Positions 23,814-37,861 of a stretch of 64,000 bases of DNA are shown piece after piece. Position numbers and translations under genes: made by a program. The stretch spans positions 3,472,001 to 3,536,000 of the forward strand of contig OZ059895.1 of the NCBI GenBank assembly GCA_964057225.1, in the 5' to 3' direction. The notes under the pieces are model-generated. The model was not told the origin of the DNA. It was given only the letters and a program-made list of their open reading frames with translations, and did not search any database. This stretch comes from Auanema rhodensis (taxonomy: Eukaryota; Nematoda; Chromadorea; Rhabditida; Rhabditidae). Each line of letters opens with the position of its first letter. Within the stretch, counting starts at the first letter, position 1.

Positions 23814-25787
23814 TATGGGTGTACAAAAATCAAAGTTCTTAATCAAAGTTTAAAAAACAAACTGAATAAAAGTTAGAAAATCTGAATTAAAATCTTTCCA
23901 ACATAGTGTTCAACATATGATATATTACTATCTTTACAAGATAGATACAAAAATATTGGAATGTGATCACATGTTCTGATGCTTTGAAAGGCATGTTTTA
24001 CTAGCCTTCGTAGGGAAACATCCGTTCAAGCAACAGAACTTGGAAAGATCCATGTCTGATTAGTCGGTCAGTTCATTAATTAAGGGTAACCTGTGCTGCG
24101 TATAATTTATGGGTGTACAAAAATCAAAGTTCTTAATCAAAGTTTAAAAAACAAACTGAATAAAAGTTCGAAAATCTGAATTAAAATCTTTCCAACATAG
24201 TGTTCAACATATGATATATTACTATCTTTACAAGAAAGATACAAAAAAATTGAAATGTGATCACATGTTCTGATGCTTTGAAGGGCATGTTTTACTAGCC
24301 TACGTAGGAAAACATCCGTTCAAGCAACAGAACTTGGAAAGATCCATGTCTGATTAGTCGGTCAGTTCATTATTTAAGGGTAACCTGTGCTGCGTATAAT
24401 TTATGGGTGTACAAAAATCAAAGTTTATTACTATCTTTACAAGATAGATACAAAAAAATTGGAATGTGATCACATGTTCTGATGCTTTGAAGGGCATGTT
24501 TTACTAGCCTACGTAGGAAAACATCCATTCAAGCAACAGAACTAGGAAAGATCCATGTCTGATTAGTCGGTCAGTTCATTATTCAAGGGTAACCTGTGCT
24601 GCGTATAATTTATGGGTGTACAAAAATCAAAGTTCTTAATCAAAGTTTAGAAAACAAATTGAGTGAAAGTTGAAAAAATCTGAATTAAAATCTTTCCAAC
24701 ATAGTGTTCAACATATGATATATTACTATCTTTACAAGATAGATACAAAAAAATTGGAATGTGGTCACATGTTCTGATGCTTTGAAGGGCATGTTTTACT
24801 AGCCTACGTAGGAAAACATCCATTCAAGCAACAGAACTAGGAAAGATCCATGTCTGATTAGTCGGTCAGTTCATTAATTAAGGGTAACCTGTGCTGCGTA
24901 TAATTTATGGGTGTACAAAAATCAAAGTTCTTAATCAAAGTTTAAAAAACAAACTGAATAAAAGTTCGAAAATCTGAATTAAAATCTTTCCAACATAGTG
25001 TTCAACATATGATATATTACTATCTTTACAAGATAGATACAAAAAAATTGGAATGTGATCACATGTTCTGATGCTTTGAAGGGCATGTTTTACTAGCCTA
25101 CGTAGGAAAACATCCATTCAAGCAACAGAACTAGGAAAGATCCATGTCTGATTAGTCGGTCAGTTCATTATTTAAGGGTAACCTGTGCTGCGTATAATTT
25201 ATGGGTGTACAAAAATCAAAGTTCTTAATCAAAGTTTAAATAACAAACTGAATAAAAGTTAGAAAATCTGAATTAAAATCTTTCCAACATAGTGTTCAAC
25301 ATATGATATATTACTATCTTTACAAGATAGATACAAAAAAATTGGAATGTGATCACATGTTCTGATGCTTTGAAGGGCATGTTTTACTAGCCTACGTAGG
25401 AAAACATCCGTTCAAGCAACAGAACTTGGAAAGATCCATGTCTGATTAGTCGGTCAGTTCATTAATTAAGGGTAACCTGTGCTGCGTATAATTTATGGGT
25501 GTACAAAAATCAAAGTTCTTAATCAAAGTTTAAAAAACAAACTGAATAAAAGTTCGTAAATCTGAATTAAAATCTTTCCAACATAGTGTTCAACATATGA
25601 TATATTACTATCTTTACAAGATAGATACAAAAATATTGGAATGTGATCACATGTTCTGATGCTTTGAAGGGCATGTTTTACTAGCCTTCGTAGGAAAACA
25701 TCCGTTCAAGCAACAGAACTTGGAAAGATCCATGTCTGATTAGTCGGTCAGTTCATTAATTAAGGGTAACCTGTGCTGCGTATAATT
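23814..25787 (+). repeat. 7-mer Aw C S1 B C A Tw (1974 bp)
   Basis: Starts: 23814, 24108, 24402, 24611, 24906, 25200, 25494. Same order as the 20243 unit up to L-A, then a w-bearing L-T, the first Tw in the array. Private changes include GAAAGGCATG with TAGGGAAACATCC in Aw and AATAACAAAC in L-A. Confidence 0.85.
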
Positions 25788-27676
25788 TATGGGTGTACAA
25801 AAATCAAAGTTCTTAATCAAAGTTTAAAAAACAAACTGAATAAAAGTTCGAAAATCTGAATTAAAATCTTTCCAACATAGTGTTCAACATATGATATATT
25901 ACTATCTTTACAAGATAGATACAAAAATATTGGAATGTGATCACATGTTCTGATGCTTTGAAGGGCATGTTTTACTAGCCTACGTAGGAAAACATCCATT
26001 CAAGCAACAGAACTAGGAAAGATCCATGTCTGATTAGTCGGTCAGTTCATTATTTAAGGGTAACCTGTGCTGCGTATAATTTATGGGTGTACAAAAATCA
26101 AAGTTCTTAATCAAAGTTTAAAAAACAAACTGAATAAAAGTTAGAAAATCTGAATTAAAATCTTTCCAACATAGTGTTCAACATATGATATATTACTATC
26201 TTTACAAGATAGATACAAAAAAATTGGAATGTGATCACATGTTCTGATGCTTTGAAGGGCATGTTTTACTAGCCTACGTAGGAAAACATCCGTTCAAGCA
26301 ACAGAACTTGGAAAGATTCATGTCTGATTAGTCGGTCAGTTCATTAATTAAGGGTAACCTGTGCTGCGTATAATTTATGGGTGTACAAAAATCAAAGTTC
26401 TTAATCAAAGTTTAAAAAACAAACTGAATAAAAGTTCGTAAATCTGAATTAAAATCTTTCCAACATAGTGTTCAACATATGATATATTACTATCTTTACA
26501 AGATAGATACAAAAAAATTGGAATGTGATCACATGTTCTGATGCTTTGAAGGGCATGTTTTACTAGCCTACGTAGGAAAACATCCATTCAAGCAACAGAA
26601 CTAGGAAAGATCCATGTCTGATTAGTCGGTCAGTTCATTATTTAAGGGTAACCTGTGCTGCGTATAATTTATGGGTGTACAAAAATCAAAGTTTATTACT
26701 ATCTTTACAAGATAGATACAAAAAAATTGGAATTTGATCACATGTTCTGATGCTTTGAAGGGCATGTTTTACTAGCCTACGTAGGAAAACATCCATTCAA
26801 GCAACAGAACTAGGAAAGATCCATGTCTGATTAGTCGGTCAGTTCATTATTTAAGGGTAACCTGTGCTGCGTATAATTTATGGGTGTACAAAAATCAAAG
26901 TTCTTAATCAAAGTTTAAAAAACAAACTGAATAAAAGTTAGAAAATCTGAATTAAAATTTTTCCAACATAGTGTTCAACATATGATATATTACTATCTTT
27001 ACAAGATAGATACAAAAAAATTGGAATGTGATCACATGTTCTGATGCTTTGAAGGGCATGTTTTACTAGCCTACGTAGGAAAACATCCGTTCAAGCAACA
27101 GAACTTGGAAAGATCCATGTCTGATTAGTCGGTCAGTTCATTAATTAAGGGTAACCTGTGCTGCGTATAATTTATGGGTGTACAAAAATCAAAGTTCTTA
27201 ATCAAAGTTTAAAAAACAAACTGAATAAAAGTTCGTAAATCTGAATTAAAATCTTTCCAACATAGTGTTCAACATATGATATATTACTATCTGCACAAGA
27301 TAGATACAAAAAAATTGGAATGTGATCACATGTTCTGATGCTTTGAAGGGCATGTTTTACTAGCCTACGTAGGAAAACATCCATTCAAGCAACAGAACTA
27401 GGAAAGATCCATGTCTGATTAGTCGGTCAGTTCATTATTTAAGGGTAACCTGTGCTGCGTATAATTTATGGGTGTACAAAAATCAAAGTTTATTACTATC
27501 TTTACAAGATAGATTTCAAAAAAATTGGAATGTGATCACATGTTCTGATGCTTTGAAGGGCATGTTTTACTAGCCTACGTAGGAAAACATCCATTCAAGC
27601 AACAGAACTAGGAAAGATCCATGTCTGATTAGTCGGTCAGTTCATTATTTAAGGGTAACCTGTGCTGCGTATAAGT
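25788..27676 (+). repeat. Irregular run C A T S1 A T S2 (1889 bp)
   Basis: Starts: 25788, 26082, 26376, 26670, 26879, 27173, 27467. A-T pairs flank an S1 carrying GAATTTGATC. The L-C at 25788 has w-type AAAATATTGG but CCTACGTAGG, so it is a w/non-w mosaic. The L-T at 27173 has a private ACTATCTGCACAAG that destroys the small hairpin. Confidence 0.85.
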
Positions 27677-29270
27677 TATGGGTGTACAAAAATCAAAGTT
27701 CTTAATCAAAGTTTAAAAAACAAACTGAATAAAAGTTAGAAAATCTGAATTAAAATCTTTCCAACATAGTGTTCAACATATGATATATTACTATCTTTAC
27801 AAGATAGATACAAAAAAATTGGAATGTGATCACATGTTCTGATGCTTTGAAGGGCATGTTTTACTAGCCTTCGTAGGAAAACATCCGTTCAAGCAACAGA
27901 ACTTGGAAAGATCCATGTCTGATTAGTCGGTCAGTTCATTAATTAAGGGTAACCTGTGCTGCGTATAATTTATGGGTGTACAAAAATCAAAGTTCTTAAT
28001 CAAAGTTTAAAAAACAAACTGAATAAAAGTTCGAGAATCTGAATTAAAATCTTTCCAACATAGTGTTCAACATATGATATATTACTATCTTTACAAGAAA
28101 GATACAAAAAAATTGGAATGTGATCACATGTTCTGATGCTTTGAAGGGCATGTTTTACTAGCCTACGTAGGAAACATCCATTCAAGCAACAGAACTAGGA
28201 AAGATCGATGTCTGATTAGTCGGTCAGTTCATTATTTAAGGGTAACCTGTGCTGCGTATAATTTATGGGTGTACAAAAATCAAAGTTTATTACTATCTTT
28301 ACAAGATAGATTTCAAAAAAATTGGAATGTGATCACATGTTCTGATGCTTTGAAGGGCATGTTTTACTAGCCTACGTAGGAAAACATCCATTCAAGCAAC
28401 AGAACTAGGAAAGATCCATGTCTGATTAGTCGGTCAGTTCATTATTTAAGGGTAACCTGTGCTGCGTATAATTTATGGGTGTACAAAAATCAAAGTTCTT
28501 AATCAAAGTTTAAAAAACAAACTGAATAAAAGTTAGAAAATCTGAATTAAAATCTTTCCAACATAGTGTTCAACATATGATATATTACTATCTTTACAAG
28601 ATAGATACAAAAATATTGGAATGTGATCACATGTTCTGATGCTTTGAAGGGCATGTTTTACTAGCCTACGTAGGAAAACATCCGTTCAAGCAACAGAACT
28701 TGGAAAGATCCATGTCTGATTAGTCGGTCAGTTCATTATTTAAGGGTTACCTGTGCTGCGTATAATTTATGGGTGTACAAAAATCAAAGTTCTTAATCAA
28801 AGTTTAAAAAACAAACTGAATAAAAATTAAAAAATCTGAATGAAAATCTTTCCAACATAGTGTTCAACATATGATATATTACTATCTTTACAAGATAGAT
28901 ACAAAAAAATTGGAATTTGATCACATGTTCTGATGCTTTGAAGGGCATGTTTTACTAGCCTACGTAGGAAAACATCCATTCAAGCAACAGAACTAGGAAA
29001 GATCCATGTCTGATTAGTCGGTCAGTTCATTATTTAAGGGTAACCTGTGCTGCGTATAATTTATGGGTGTACAAAAATCAAAGTTTATTACTATCTTTAC
29101 AAGATAGATACAAAAAAATTGGAATGTGATCACATGTTCTGATGCTTTGAAGGGCATGTTTTACTAGCCTACGTAGGAAAACATCCATTCAAGCAACAGA
29201 ACTAGGAAAGATCCATGTCTGATTAGTCGGTCAGTTCATTATTTAAGGGTAACCTGTGCTGCGTATAATT
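27677..29270 (+). repeat. 1594-bp 6-mer A R S2 A K S1, copy 1
   Basis: Starts: 27677, 27971, 28264, 28474, 28768, 29062. The upstream boundary carries ATAAGTTATG in place of ATAATTTATG. L-R has AAGAAAG, a one-base loss (TAGGAAACATCC, 293 bp) and GATCGATG. The second L-A ends GGGTTACCTG. L-K has GAATTTGATC. All of these recur in copies 2 and 3, apart from one mosaic monomer in copy 2. Confidence 0.88.
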
Positions 29271-31160
29271 TATGGGTGTACAAAAATCAAAGTTTATTAC
29301 TATCTTTACAAGATAGATTTCAAAAAAATTGGAATGTGATCACATGTTCTGATGCTTTGAAGGGCATGTTTTACTAGCCTACGTAGGAAAACATCCATTC
29401 AAGCAACAGAACTAGGAAAGATCCATGTCTGATTAGTCGGTCAGTTCATTATTTAAGGGTAACCTGTGCTGCGTATAATTTATGGGTGTACAAAAATCAA
29501 AGTTCTTAATCAAAGTTTAAAAAACAAACTGAATAAAAGTTCGAAAATCTGAATTAAAATCTTTCCAACATAGTGTTCAACATATGATATATTACTATCT
29601 TTACAAGAAAGATACAAAAAAATTGGAATGTGATCACATGTTCTGATGCTTTGAAGGGCATGTTTTACTAGCCTTCGTAGGAAAACATCCGTTCAAGCAA
29701 CAGAACTTGGAAAGATCCATGTCTGATTAGTCGGTCAGTTCATTAATTAAGGGTAACCTGTGCTGCGTATAATTTATGGGTGTACAAAAATCAAAGTTCT
29801 TAATCAAAGTTTAAAAAACAAACTGAATAAAAGTTCGAAAATCTGAATTAAAATCTTTCCAACATAGTGTTCAACATATGATATATTACTATCTTTACAA
29901 GATAGATACAAAAAAATTGGAATTTGATCACATGTTCTGATGCTTTGAAGGGCATGTTTTACTAGCCTACGTAGGAAAACATCCATTCAAGCAACAGAAC
30001 TAGGAAAGATCCATGTCTGATTAGTCGGTCAGTTCATTATTTAAGGGTAACCTGTGCTGCGTATAATTTATGGGTGTACAAAAATCAAAGTTTATTACTA
30101 TCTTTACAAGATAGATTTCAAAAAAATTGGAATGTGATCACATGTTCTGATGCTTTGAAGGGCATGTTTTACTAGCCTACGTAGGAAAACATCCATTCAA
30201 GCAACAGAACTAGGAAAGATCCATGTCTGATTAGTCGGTCAGTTCATTATTTAAGGGTAACCTGTGCTGCGTATAATTTATGGGTGTACAAAAATCAAAG
30301 TTCTTAATCAAAGTTTAAAAAACAAACTGAATAAAAGTTCGAAAATCTGAATTAAAATCTTTCCAACATAGTGTTCAACATATGATATATTACTATCTTT
30401 ACAAGATAGATACAAAAATATTGGAATGTGATCACATGTTCTGATGCTTTGAAGGGCATGTTTTACTAGCCTTCGTAGGAAAACATCCGTTCAAGCAACA
30501 GAACTTGGAAAGATCCATGTCTGATTAGTCGGTCAGTTCATTAATTAAGGGTAACCTGTGCTGCGTATAATTTATGGGTGTACAAAAATCAAAGTTCTTA
30601 ATCAAAGTTTAAAAAACAAACTGAATAAAAGTTCGAAAATCTGAATTAAAATCTTTCCAACATAGTGTTCAACATATGATATATTACTATCTTTACAAGA
30701 TAGATACAAAAAAATTGGAATTTGATCACATGTTCTGATGCTTTGAAGGGCATGTTTTACTAGCCTACGTAGGAAAACATCCATTCAAGCAACAGAACTA
30801 GGAAAGATCCATGTCTGATTAGTCGGTCAGTTCATTATTTAAGGGTAACCTGTGCTGCGTATAATTTATGGGTGTACAAAAATCAAAGTTCTTAATCAAA
30901 GTTTAAAAAACAAACTGAATAAAAGTTCGTAAATCTGAATTAAAATCTTTCCAACATAGTGTTCAACATATGATATATTACTATCTTTACAAGATAGATA
31001 CAAAAAAATTGGAATGTGATCACATGTTCTGATGCTTTGAAGGGCATGTTTTACTAGCCTACGTAGGAAAACATCCATTCAAGCAACAGAACTAGGAAAG
31101 ATCCATGTCTGATTAGTCGGTCAGTTCATTATTTAAGGGTAACCTGTGCTGCGTATAATT
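29271..31160 (+). repeat. Run S2 C Cq S2 Cw Cq T (1890 bp)
   Basis: Starts: 29271, 29481, 29775, 30069, 30279, 30573, 30867. It is two 798-bp S2-C-Cq trimers followed by L-T. The two Cq monomers share GAATTTGATC. This is an early version of the 798-bp trimer that dominates after 36266. Confidence 0.85.
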
Positions 31161-31776
31161 TATGGGTGTACAAAAATCAAAGTTTATTACTATCTTTACA
31201 AGATAGATTTCAAAAAATTGGAATGTGATCACATGTTCTGATGCTTTGAAGGGCATGTTTTACTAGCCTACGTAGGAAAACATCCATTCAAGCAACAGAA
31301 CTAGGAAAGATCCATGTCTGATTAGTCGGTCAGTTCATTATTTAAGGGTAACCTGATTTATGGGTGTACAAAAATCAAAGTTTATTACTATCTTTACAAG
31401 ATAGATTTCAAAAAATTGGAATGTGATCACATGTTCTGATGCTTTGAAGGGCATGTTTTACTAGCCTACGTAGGAAAACATCCATTCAAGCAACAGAACT
31501 AGGAAAGATCCATGTCTGATTAGTCGGTCAGTTCATTATTTAAGGGTAACCTGTGCTGCGTATAATTTATGGGTGTACAAAAATCAAAGTTTATTACTAT
31601 CTTTACAAGATAGATTTCAAAAAATTGGAATGTGATCACATGTTCTGATGCTTTGAAGGGCATGTTTTACTAGCCTACGTAGGAAAACATCCATTCAAGC
31701 AACAGAACTAGGAAAGATCCATGTCTGATTAGTCGGTCAGTTCATTATTTAAGGGTAACCTGTGCTGCGTATAAGT
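31161..31776 (+). repeat. Three consecutive S2 monomers with shortened A-run (616 bp)
   Basis: Starts: 31161, 31359, 31568. All three have A6 after GATTTC where other S2 copies have A7, so they are sister copies. The first also lacks 11 bp near its end: ACCTG is joined to ATTTATGGG at about 31355/31356, removing TGCTGCGTATA, giving 198 bp. I found no other monomer with this deletion. Confidence 0.88.
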
Positions 31777-33370
31777 TATGGGTGTACAAAAATCAAAGTT
31801 CTTAATCAAAGTTTAAAAAACAAACTGAATAAAAGTTAGAAAATCTGAATTAAAATCTTTCCAACATAGTGTTCAACATATGATATATTACTATCTTTAC
31901 AAGATAGATACAAAAAAATTGGAATGTGATCACATGTTCTGATGCTTTGAAGGGCATGTTTTACTAGCCTACGTAGGAAAACATCCGTTCAAGCAACAGA
32001 ACTTGGAAAGATCCATGTCTGATTAGTCGGTCAGTTCATTAATTAAGGGTAACCTGTGCTGCGTATAATTTATGGGTGTACAAAAATCAAAGTTCTTAAT
32101 CAAAGTTTAAAAAACAAACTGAATAAAAGTTAGAAAATCTGAATTAAAATCTTTCCAACATAGTGTTCAACATATGATATATTACTATCTTTACAAGATA
32201 GATACAAAAAAATTGGAATGTGATCACATGTTCTGATGCTTTGAAGGGCATGTTTTACTAGCCTACGTAGGAAACATCCATTCAAGCAACAGAACTAGGA
32301 AAGATCGATGTCTGATTAGTCGGTCAGTTCATTATTTAAGGGTAACCTGTGCTGCGTATAATTTATGGGTGTACAAAAATCAAAGTTTATTACTATCTTT
32401 ACAAGATAGATTTCAAAAAAATTGGAATGTGATCACATGTTCTGATGCTTTGAAGGGCATGTTTTACTAGCCTACGTAGGAAAACATCCATTCAAGCAAC
32501 AGAACTAGGAAAGATCCATGTCTGATTAGTCGGTCAGTTCATTATTTAAGGGTAACCTGTGCTGCGTATAATTTATGGGTGTACAAAAATCAAAGTTCTT
32601 AATCAAAGTTTAAAAAACAAACTGAATAAAAGTTAGAAAATCTGAATTAAAATCTTTCCAACATAGTGTTCAACATATGATATATTACTATCTTTACAAG
32701 ATAGATACAAAAATATTGGAATGTGATCACATGTTCTGATGCTTTGAAGGGCATGTTTTACTAGCCTACGTAGGAAAACATCCGTTCAAGCAACAGAACT
32801 TGGAAAGATCCATGTCTGATTAGTCGGTCAGTTCATTATTTAAGGGTTACCTGTGCTGCGTATAATTTATGGGTGTACAAAAATCAAAGTTCTTAATCAA
32901 AGTTTAAAAAACAAACTGAATAAAAATTAAAAAATCTGAATGAAAATCTTTCCAACATAGTGTTCAACATATGATATATTACTATCTTTACAAGATAGAT
33001 ACAAAAAAATTGGAATTTGATCACATGTTCTGATGCTTTGAAGGGCATGTTTTACTAGCCTACGTAGGAAAACATCCATTCAAGCAACAGAACTAGGAAA
33101 GATCCATGTCTGATTAGTCGGTCAGTTCATTATTTAAGGGTAACCTGTGCTGCGTATAATTTATGGGTGTACAAAAATCAAAGTTTATTACTATCTTTAC
33201 AAGATAGATACAAAAAAATTGGAATGTGATCACATGTTCTGATGCTTTGAAGGGCATGTTTTACTAGCCTACGTAGGAAAACATCCATTCAAGCAACAGA
33301 ACTAGGAAAGATCCATGTCTGATTAGTCGGTCAGTTCATTATTTAAGGGTAACCTGTGCTGCGTATAAGT
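31777..33370 (+). repeat. 1594-bp 6-mer, copy 2 (A A/R S2 A K S1)
   Basis: Starts: 31777, 32071, 32364, 32574, 32868, 33162. Same markers as copy 1 (ATAAGTTATG boundary, TAGGAAACATCC, GATCGATG, GGGTTACCTG, L-K). The second monomer has an L-A front (GTTAGAAAATCTG, AAGATAG) and an L-R back (TAGGAAACATCC, GATCGATG), so it is recombinant. Confidence 0.88.
32071..32363 (+). repeat. Recombinant monomer: L-A front, L-R back (293 bp)
   Basis: The corresponding monomers of copies 1 and 3 (27971, 33665) have GTTCGAGAATCTG and AAGAAAG. This one has GTTAGAAAATCTG and AAGATAG, then the L-R-specific one-base deletion and GATCGATG. The switch lies between the hairpin arm and TAGGAAACATCC, within roughly 85 bp. 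Confidence 0.75.
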
Positions 33371-34964
33371 TATGGGTGTACAAAAATCAAAGTTCTTAAT
33401 CAAAGTTTAAAAAACAAACTGAATAAAAGTTAGAAAATCTGAATTAAAATCTTTCCAACATAGTGTTCAACATATGATATATTACTATCTTTACAAGATA
33501 GATACAAAAAAATTGGAATGTGATCACATGTTCTGATGCTTTGAAGGGCATGTTTTACTAGCCTTCGTAGGAAAACATCCGTTCAAGCAACAGAACTAGG
33601 AAAGATCCATGTCTGATTAGTCGGTCAGTTCATTATTTAAGGGTAACCTGTGCTGCGTATTATTTATGGGTGTACAAAAATCAAAGTTCTTAATCAAAGT
33701 TTAAAAAACAAACTGAATAAAAGTTCGAGAATCTGAATTAAAATCTTTCCAACATAGTGTTCAACATATGATATATTACTATCTTTACAAGAAAGATACA
33801 AAAAAATTGGAATGTGATCACATGTTCTGATGCTTTGAAGGGCATGTTTTACTAGCCTACGTAGGAAACATCCATTCAAGCAACAGAACTAGGAAAGATC
33901 GATGTCTGATTAGTCGGTCAGTTCATTATTTAAGGGTAACCTGTGCTGCGTATAATTTATGGGTGTACAAAAATCAAAGTTTATTACTATCTTTACAAGA
34001 TAGATTTCAAAAAAATTGGAATGTGATCACATGTTCTGATGCTTTGAAGGGCATGTTTTACTAGCCTACGTAGGAAAACATCCATTCAAGCAACAGAACT
34101 AGGAAAGATCCATGTCTGATTAGTCGGTCAGTTCATTATTTAAGGGTAACCTGTGCTGCGTATAATTTATGGGTGTACAAAAATCAAAGTTCTTAATCAA
34201 AGTTTAAAAAACAAACTGAATAAAAGTTAGAAAATCTGAATTAAAATCTTTCCAACATAGTGTTCAACATATGATATATTACTATCTTTACAAGATAGAT
34301 ACAAAAATATTGGAATGTGATCACATGTTCTGATGCTTTGAAGGGCATGTTTTACTAGCCTACGTAGGAAAACATCCGTTCAAGCAACAGAACTTGGAAA
34401 GATCCATGTCTGATTAGTCGGTCAGTTCATTATTTAAGGGTTACCTGTGCTGCGTATAATTTATGGGTGTACAAAAATCAAAGTTCTTAATCAAAGTTTA
34501 AAAAACAAACTGAATAAAAATTAAAAAATCTGAATGAAAATCTTTCCAACATAGTGTTCAACTTATGATATATTACTATCCTTACAAGATAGATACAAAA
34601 AAATTGGAATTTGATCACATGTTCTGATGCTTTGAAGGGCATGTTTTACTAGCCTACGTAGGAAAACATCCATTCAAGCAACAGAACTAGGAAAGATCCA
34701 TGTCTGATTAATCGGTCAGTTCATTATTTAAGGGTAACCTGTGCTGCGTATAATTTATGGGTGTACAAAAATCAAAGTTTATTACTATCTTTACAAGATA
34801 GATACAAAAAAATTGGAATGTGATCACATGTTCTGATGCTTTGAAGGGCATGTTTTACTAGCCTACGTAGGAAAACATCCATTCAAGCAACAGAACTAGG
34901 AAAGATCCATGTCTGATTAGTCGGTCAGTTCATTATTTAAGGGTAACCTGTGCTGCGTATAATT
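33371..34964 (+). repeat. 1594-bp 6-mer, copy 3, tandem to copy 2
   Basis: Starts: 33371, 33665, 33958, 34168, 34462, 34756. Carries the same marker set. The first L-A has CCTTCGTAGG with CCGTTC but a CTAGG/TTATTTAAG tail and ends GTATTATTT. The L-K has private ACTTATGATA, ATCCTTAC and TTAATCGG. Confidence 0.88.
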
Positions 34965-36265
34965 TATGGGTGTACAAAAATCAAAGTTCTTAATCAAAGT
35001 TTAAAAAACAAACTGAATAAAAGTTAGAAAATCTGAATTAAAATCTTTCCAACATAGTGTTCAACATATGATATATTACTATCTTTACAAGATAGATACA
35101 AAAAAATTGGAATGTGATCACATGTTCTGATGCTTTGAAGGGCATGTTTTACTAGCCTACGTAGGAAAACATCCATTCAAGCAACAGAACTAGGAAAGAT
35201 CCATGTCTGATTAGTCGGTCAGTTCATTATTTAAGGGTAACCTGTGCTGCGTATAATTTATGGGTGTACAAAAATCAAAGTTTATTACTATCTTTACAAG
35301 ATAGATTTCAAAAAAATTGGAATGTGATCACATGTTCTGATGCTTTGAAGGGCATGTTTTACTAGCCTACGTAGGAAAACATCCATTCAAGCAACAGAAC
35401 TAGGAAAGATCCATGTCTGATTAGTCGGTCAGTTCATTATTTAAGGGTAACCTGTGCTGCGTATAATTTATGGGTGTACAAAAATCAAAGTTCTTAATCA
35501 AAGTTTAAAAAACAAACTGAATAAAAGTTAGAAAATCTGAATTAAAATCTTTCCAACATAGTGTTCAACATATGATATATTACTATCTTTACAAGATAGA
35601 TACAAAAATATTGGAATGTGATCACATGTTCTGATGCTTTGAAGGGCATGTTTTACTAGCCTTCGTAGGAAAACATCCGTTCAAGCAACAGAACTTGGAA
35701 AGATCCATGTCTGATTAGTCGGTCAGTTCATTAATTAAGGGTAACCTGTGCTGCGTATAATTTATGGGTGTACAAAAATCAAAGTTTATTACTATCTTTA
35801 CAAGATAGATACAAAAAAATTGGAATGTGATCACATGTTCTGATGCTTTGAAGGGCATGTTTTACTAGCCTACGTAGGAAAACATCCATTCAAGCAACAG
35901 AACTAGGAAAGATCCATGTCTGATTAGTCGGTCAGTTCATTATTTAAGGGTAACCTGTGCTGCGTATAATTTATGGGTGTACAAAAATCAAAGTTCTTAA
36001 TCAAAGTTTAAAAAACAAACTGAATAAAAGTTAGAAAATCTGAATTAAAATCTTTCCAACATAGTGTTCAACATATGATATATTACTATCTTTACAAGAT
36101 AGATACAAAAAAATTGGAATGTGATCACATGTTCAGATGCTTTGAAGGGCATGTTTTACTAGCCTACGTAGGAAAACACCCGTTCAAGCAACAGAACTTG
36201 GAAAGATCCATGTCTGATTAGTCGGTCAGTTCATTAATTAAGGGTAACCTGTGCTGCGTATAATT
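34965..36265 (+). repeat. Irregular run A S2 Aw S1 A (1301 bp)
   Basis: Starts: 34965, 35259, 35469, 35763, 35972. The A S2 Aw S1 order matches parts of the later 19-mer (52058-53064). The last L-A has private GTTCAGATG and ACACCCGTTC. It ends the transition zone; regular w-HORs start with the next monomer. Confidence 0.85.
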
Positions 36266-37861
36266 TATGGGTGTACAAAAATCAAAGTTCTTAATCAAAG
36301 TTTAAAAAACAAACTGAATAAAAGTTCGTAAATCTGAATTAAAATCTTCCCAACATAGTGTTCAACATATGATATATTACTATCTTTACAAGATAGATAC
36401 AAAAATATTGGAATGTGATCACATGTTCTGATGCTTTGAAGGGCATGTTTTACTAGCCTTCGTAGGAAAACATCCGTTCAAGCAACAGAACTTGGAAAGA
36501 TCCATGTCTGATTAGTCGGTCAGTTCATTAATTAAGGGTAACCTGTGCTGCGTATAATTTATGGGTGTACAAAAATCAAAGTTCTTAATCAAAGTTTAAA
36601 AAACAAACTGAATAAAAGTTCGAAAATCTGAATTAAAATCTTTCCAACATAGTGTTCAACATATGATATATTACTATCTTTACAAGAAAGATACAAAAAA
36701 ATTGGAATGTGATCACATGTTCTGATGCTTTGAAGGGCATGTTTTACTAGCCTACGTAGGAAAACATCCATTCAAGCAACAGAACTAGGAAAGATCGATG
36801 TCTGATTAGTCGGTCAGTTCATTATTTAAGGGTAACCTGTGCTGCGTATAATTTATGGGTGTACAAAAATCAAAGTTTATTACTATCTTTACAAGATAGA
36901 TTTCAAAAAAATTGGAATGTGATCACATGTTCTGATGCTTTGAAGGGCATGTTTTACTAGCCTACGTAGGAAAACATCCATTCAAGCAACAGAACTAGGA
37001 AAGATCCATGTCTGATTAGTCGGTCAGTTCATTATTTAAGGGTAACCTGTGCTGCGTATAATTTATGGGTGTACAAAAATCAAAGTTCTTAATCAAAGTT
37101 TAAAAAACAAACTGAATAAAAGTTCGAAAATCTGAATTAAAATCTTTCCAACATAGTGTTCAACATATGATATATTACTATCTTTACAAGATAGATACAA
37201 AAATATTGGAATGTGATCACATGTTCTGATGCTTTGAAGGGCATGTTTTACTAGCCTTCGTAGGAAAACATCCGTTCAAGCAACAGAACTTGGAAAGATC
37301 CATGTCTGATTAGTCGGTCAGTTCATTAATTAAGGGTAACCTGTGCTGCGTATAATTTATGGGTGTACAAAAATCAAAGTTCTTAATCAAAGTTTAAAAA
37401 ACAAACTGAATAAAAGTTCGAAAATCTGAATTAAAATCTTTCCAACATAGTGTTCAACATATGATATATTACTATCTTTACAAGAAAGATACAAAAAAAT
37501 TGGAATGTGATCACATGTTCTGATGCTTTGAAGGGCATGTTTTACTAGCCTACGTAGGAAAACATCCATTCAAGCAACAGAACTAGGAAAGATCGATGTC
37601 TGATTAGTCGGTCAGTTCATTATTTAAGGGTAACCTGTGCTGCGTATAATTTATGGGTGTACAAAAATCAAAGTTTATTACTATCTTTACAAGATAGATT
37701 TCAAAAAAATTGGAATGTGATCACATGTTCTGATGCTTTGAAGGGCATGTTTTACTAGCCTACGTAGGAAAACATCCATTCAAGCAACAGAACTAGGAAA
37801 GATCCATGTCTGATTAGTCGGTCAGTTCATTATTTAAGGGTAACCTGTGCTGCGTATAATT
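36266..37861 (+). repeat. 1596-bp hexamer Tw C S2 Cw C S2, copy 1
   Basis: Starts: 36266, 36560, 36854, 37064, 37358, 37652. It is two 798-bp trimers (w-monomer, C with AAGAAAG and GATCGATG, S2) that differ only in whether the w-monomer is L-T or L-C. The Tw here is the first monomer with CTTCCCAAC, which marks Tw from this point on. Confidence 0.9.
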
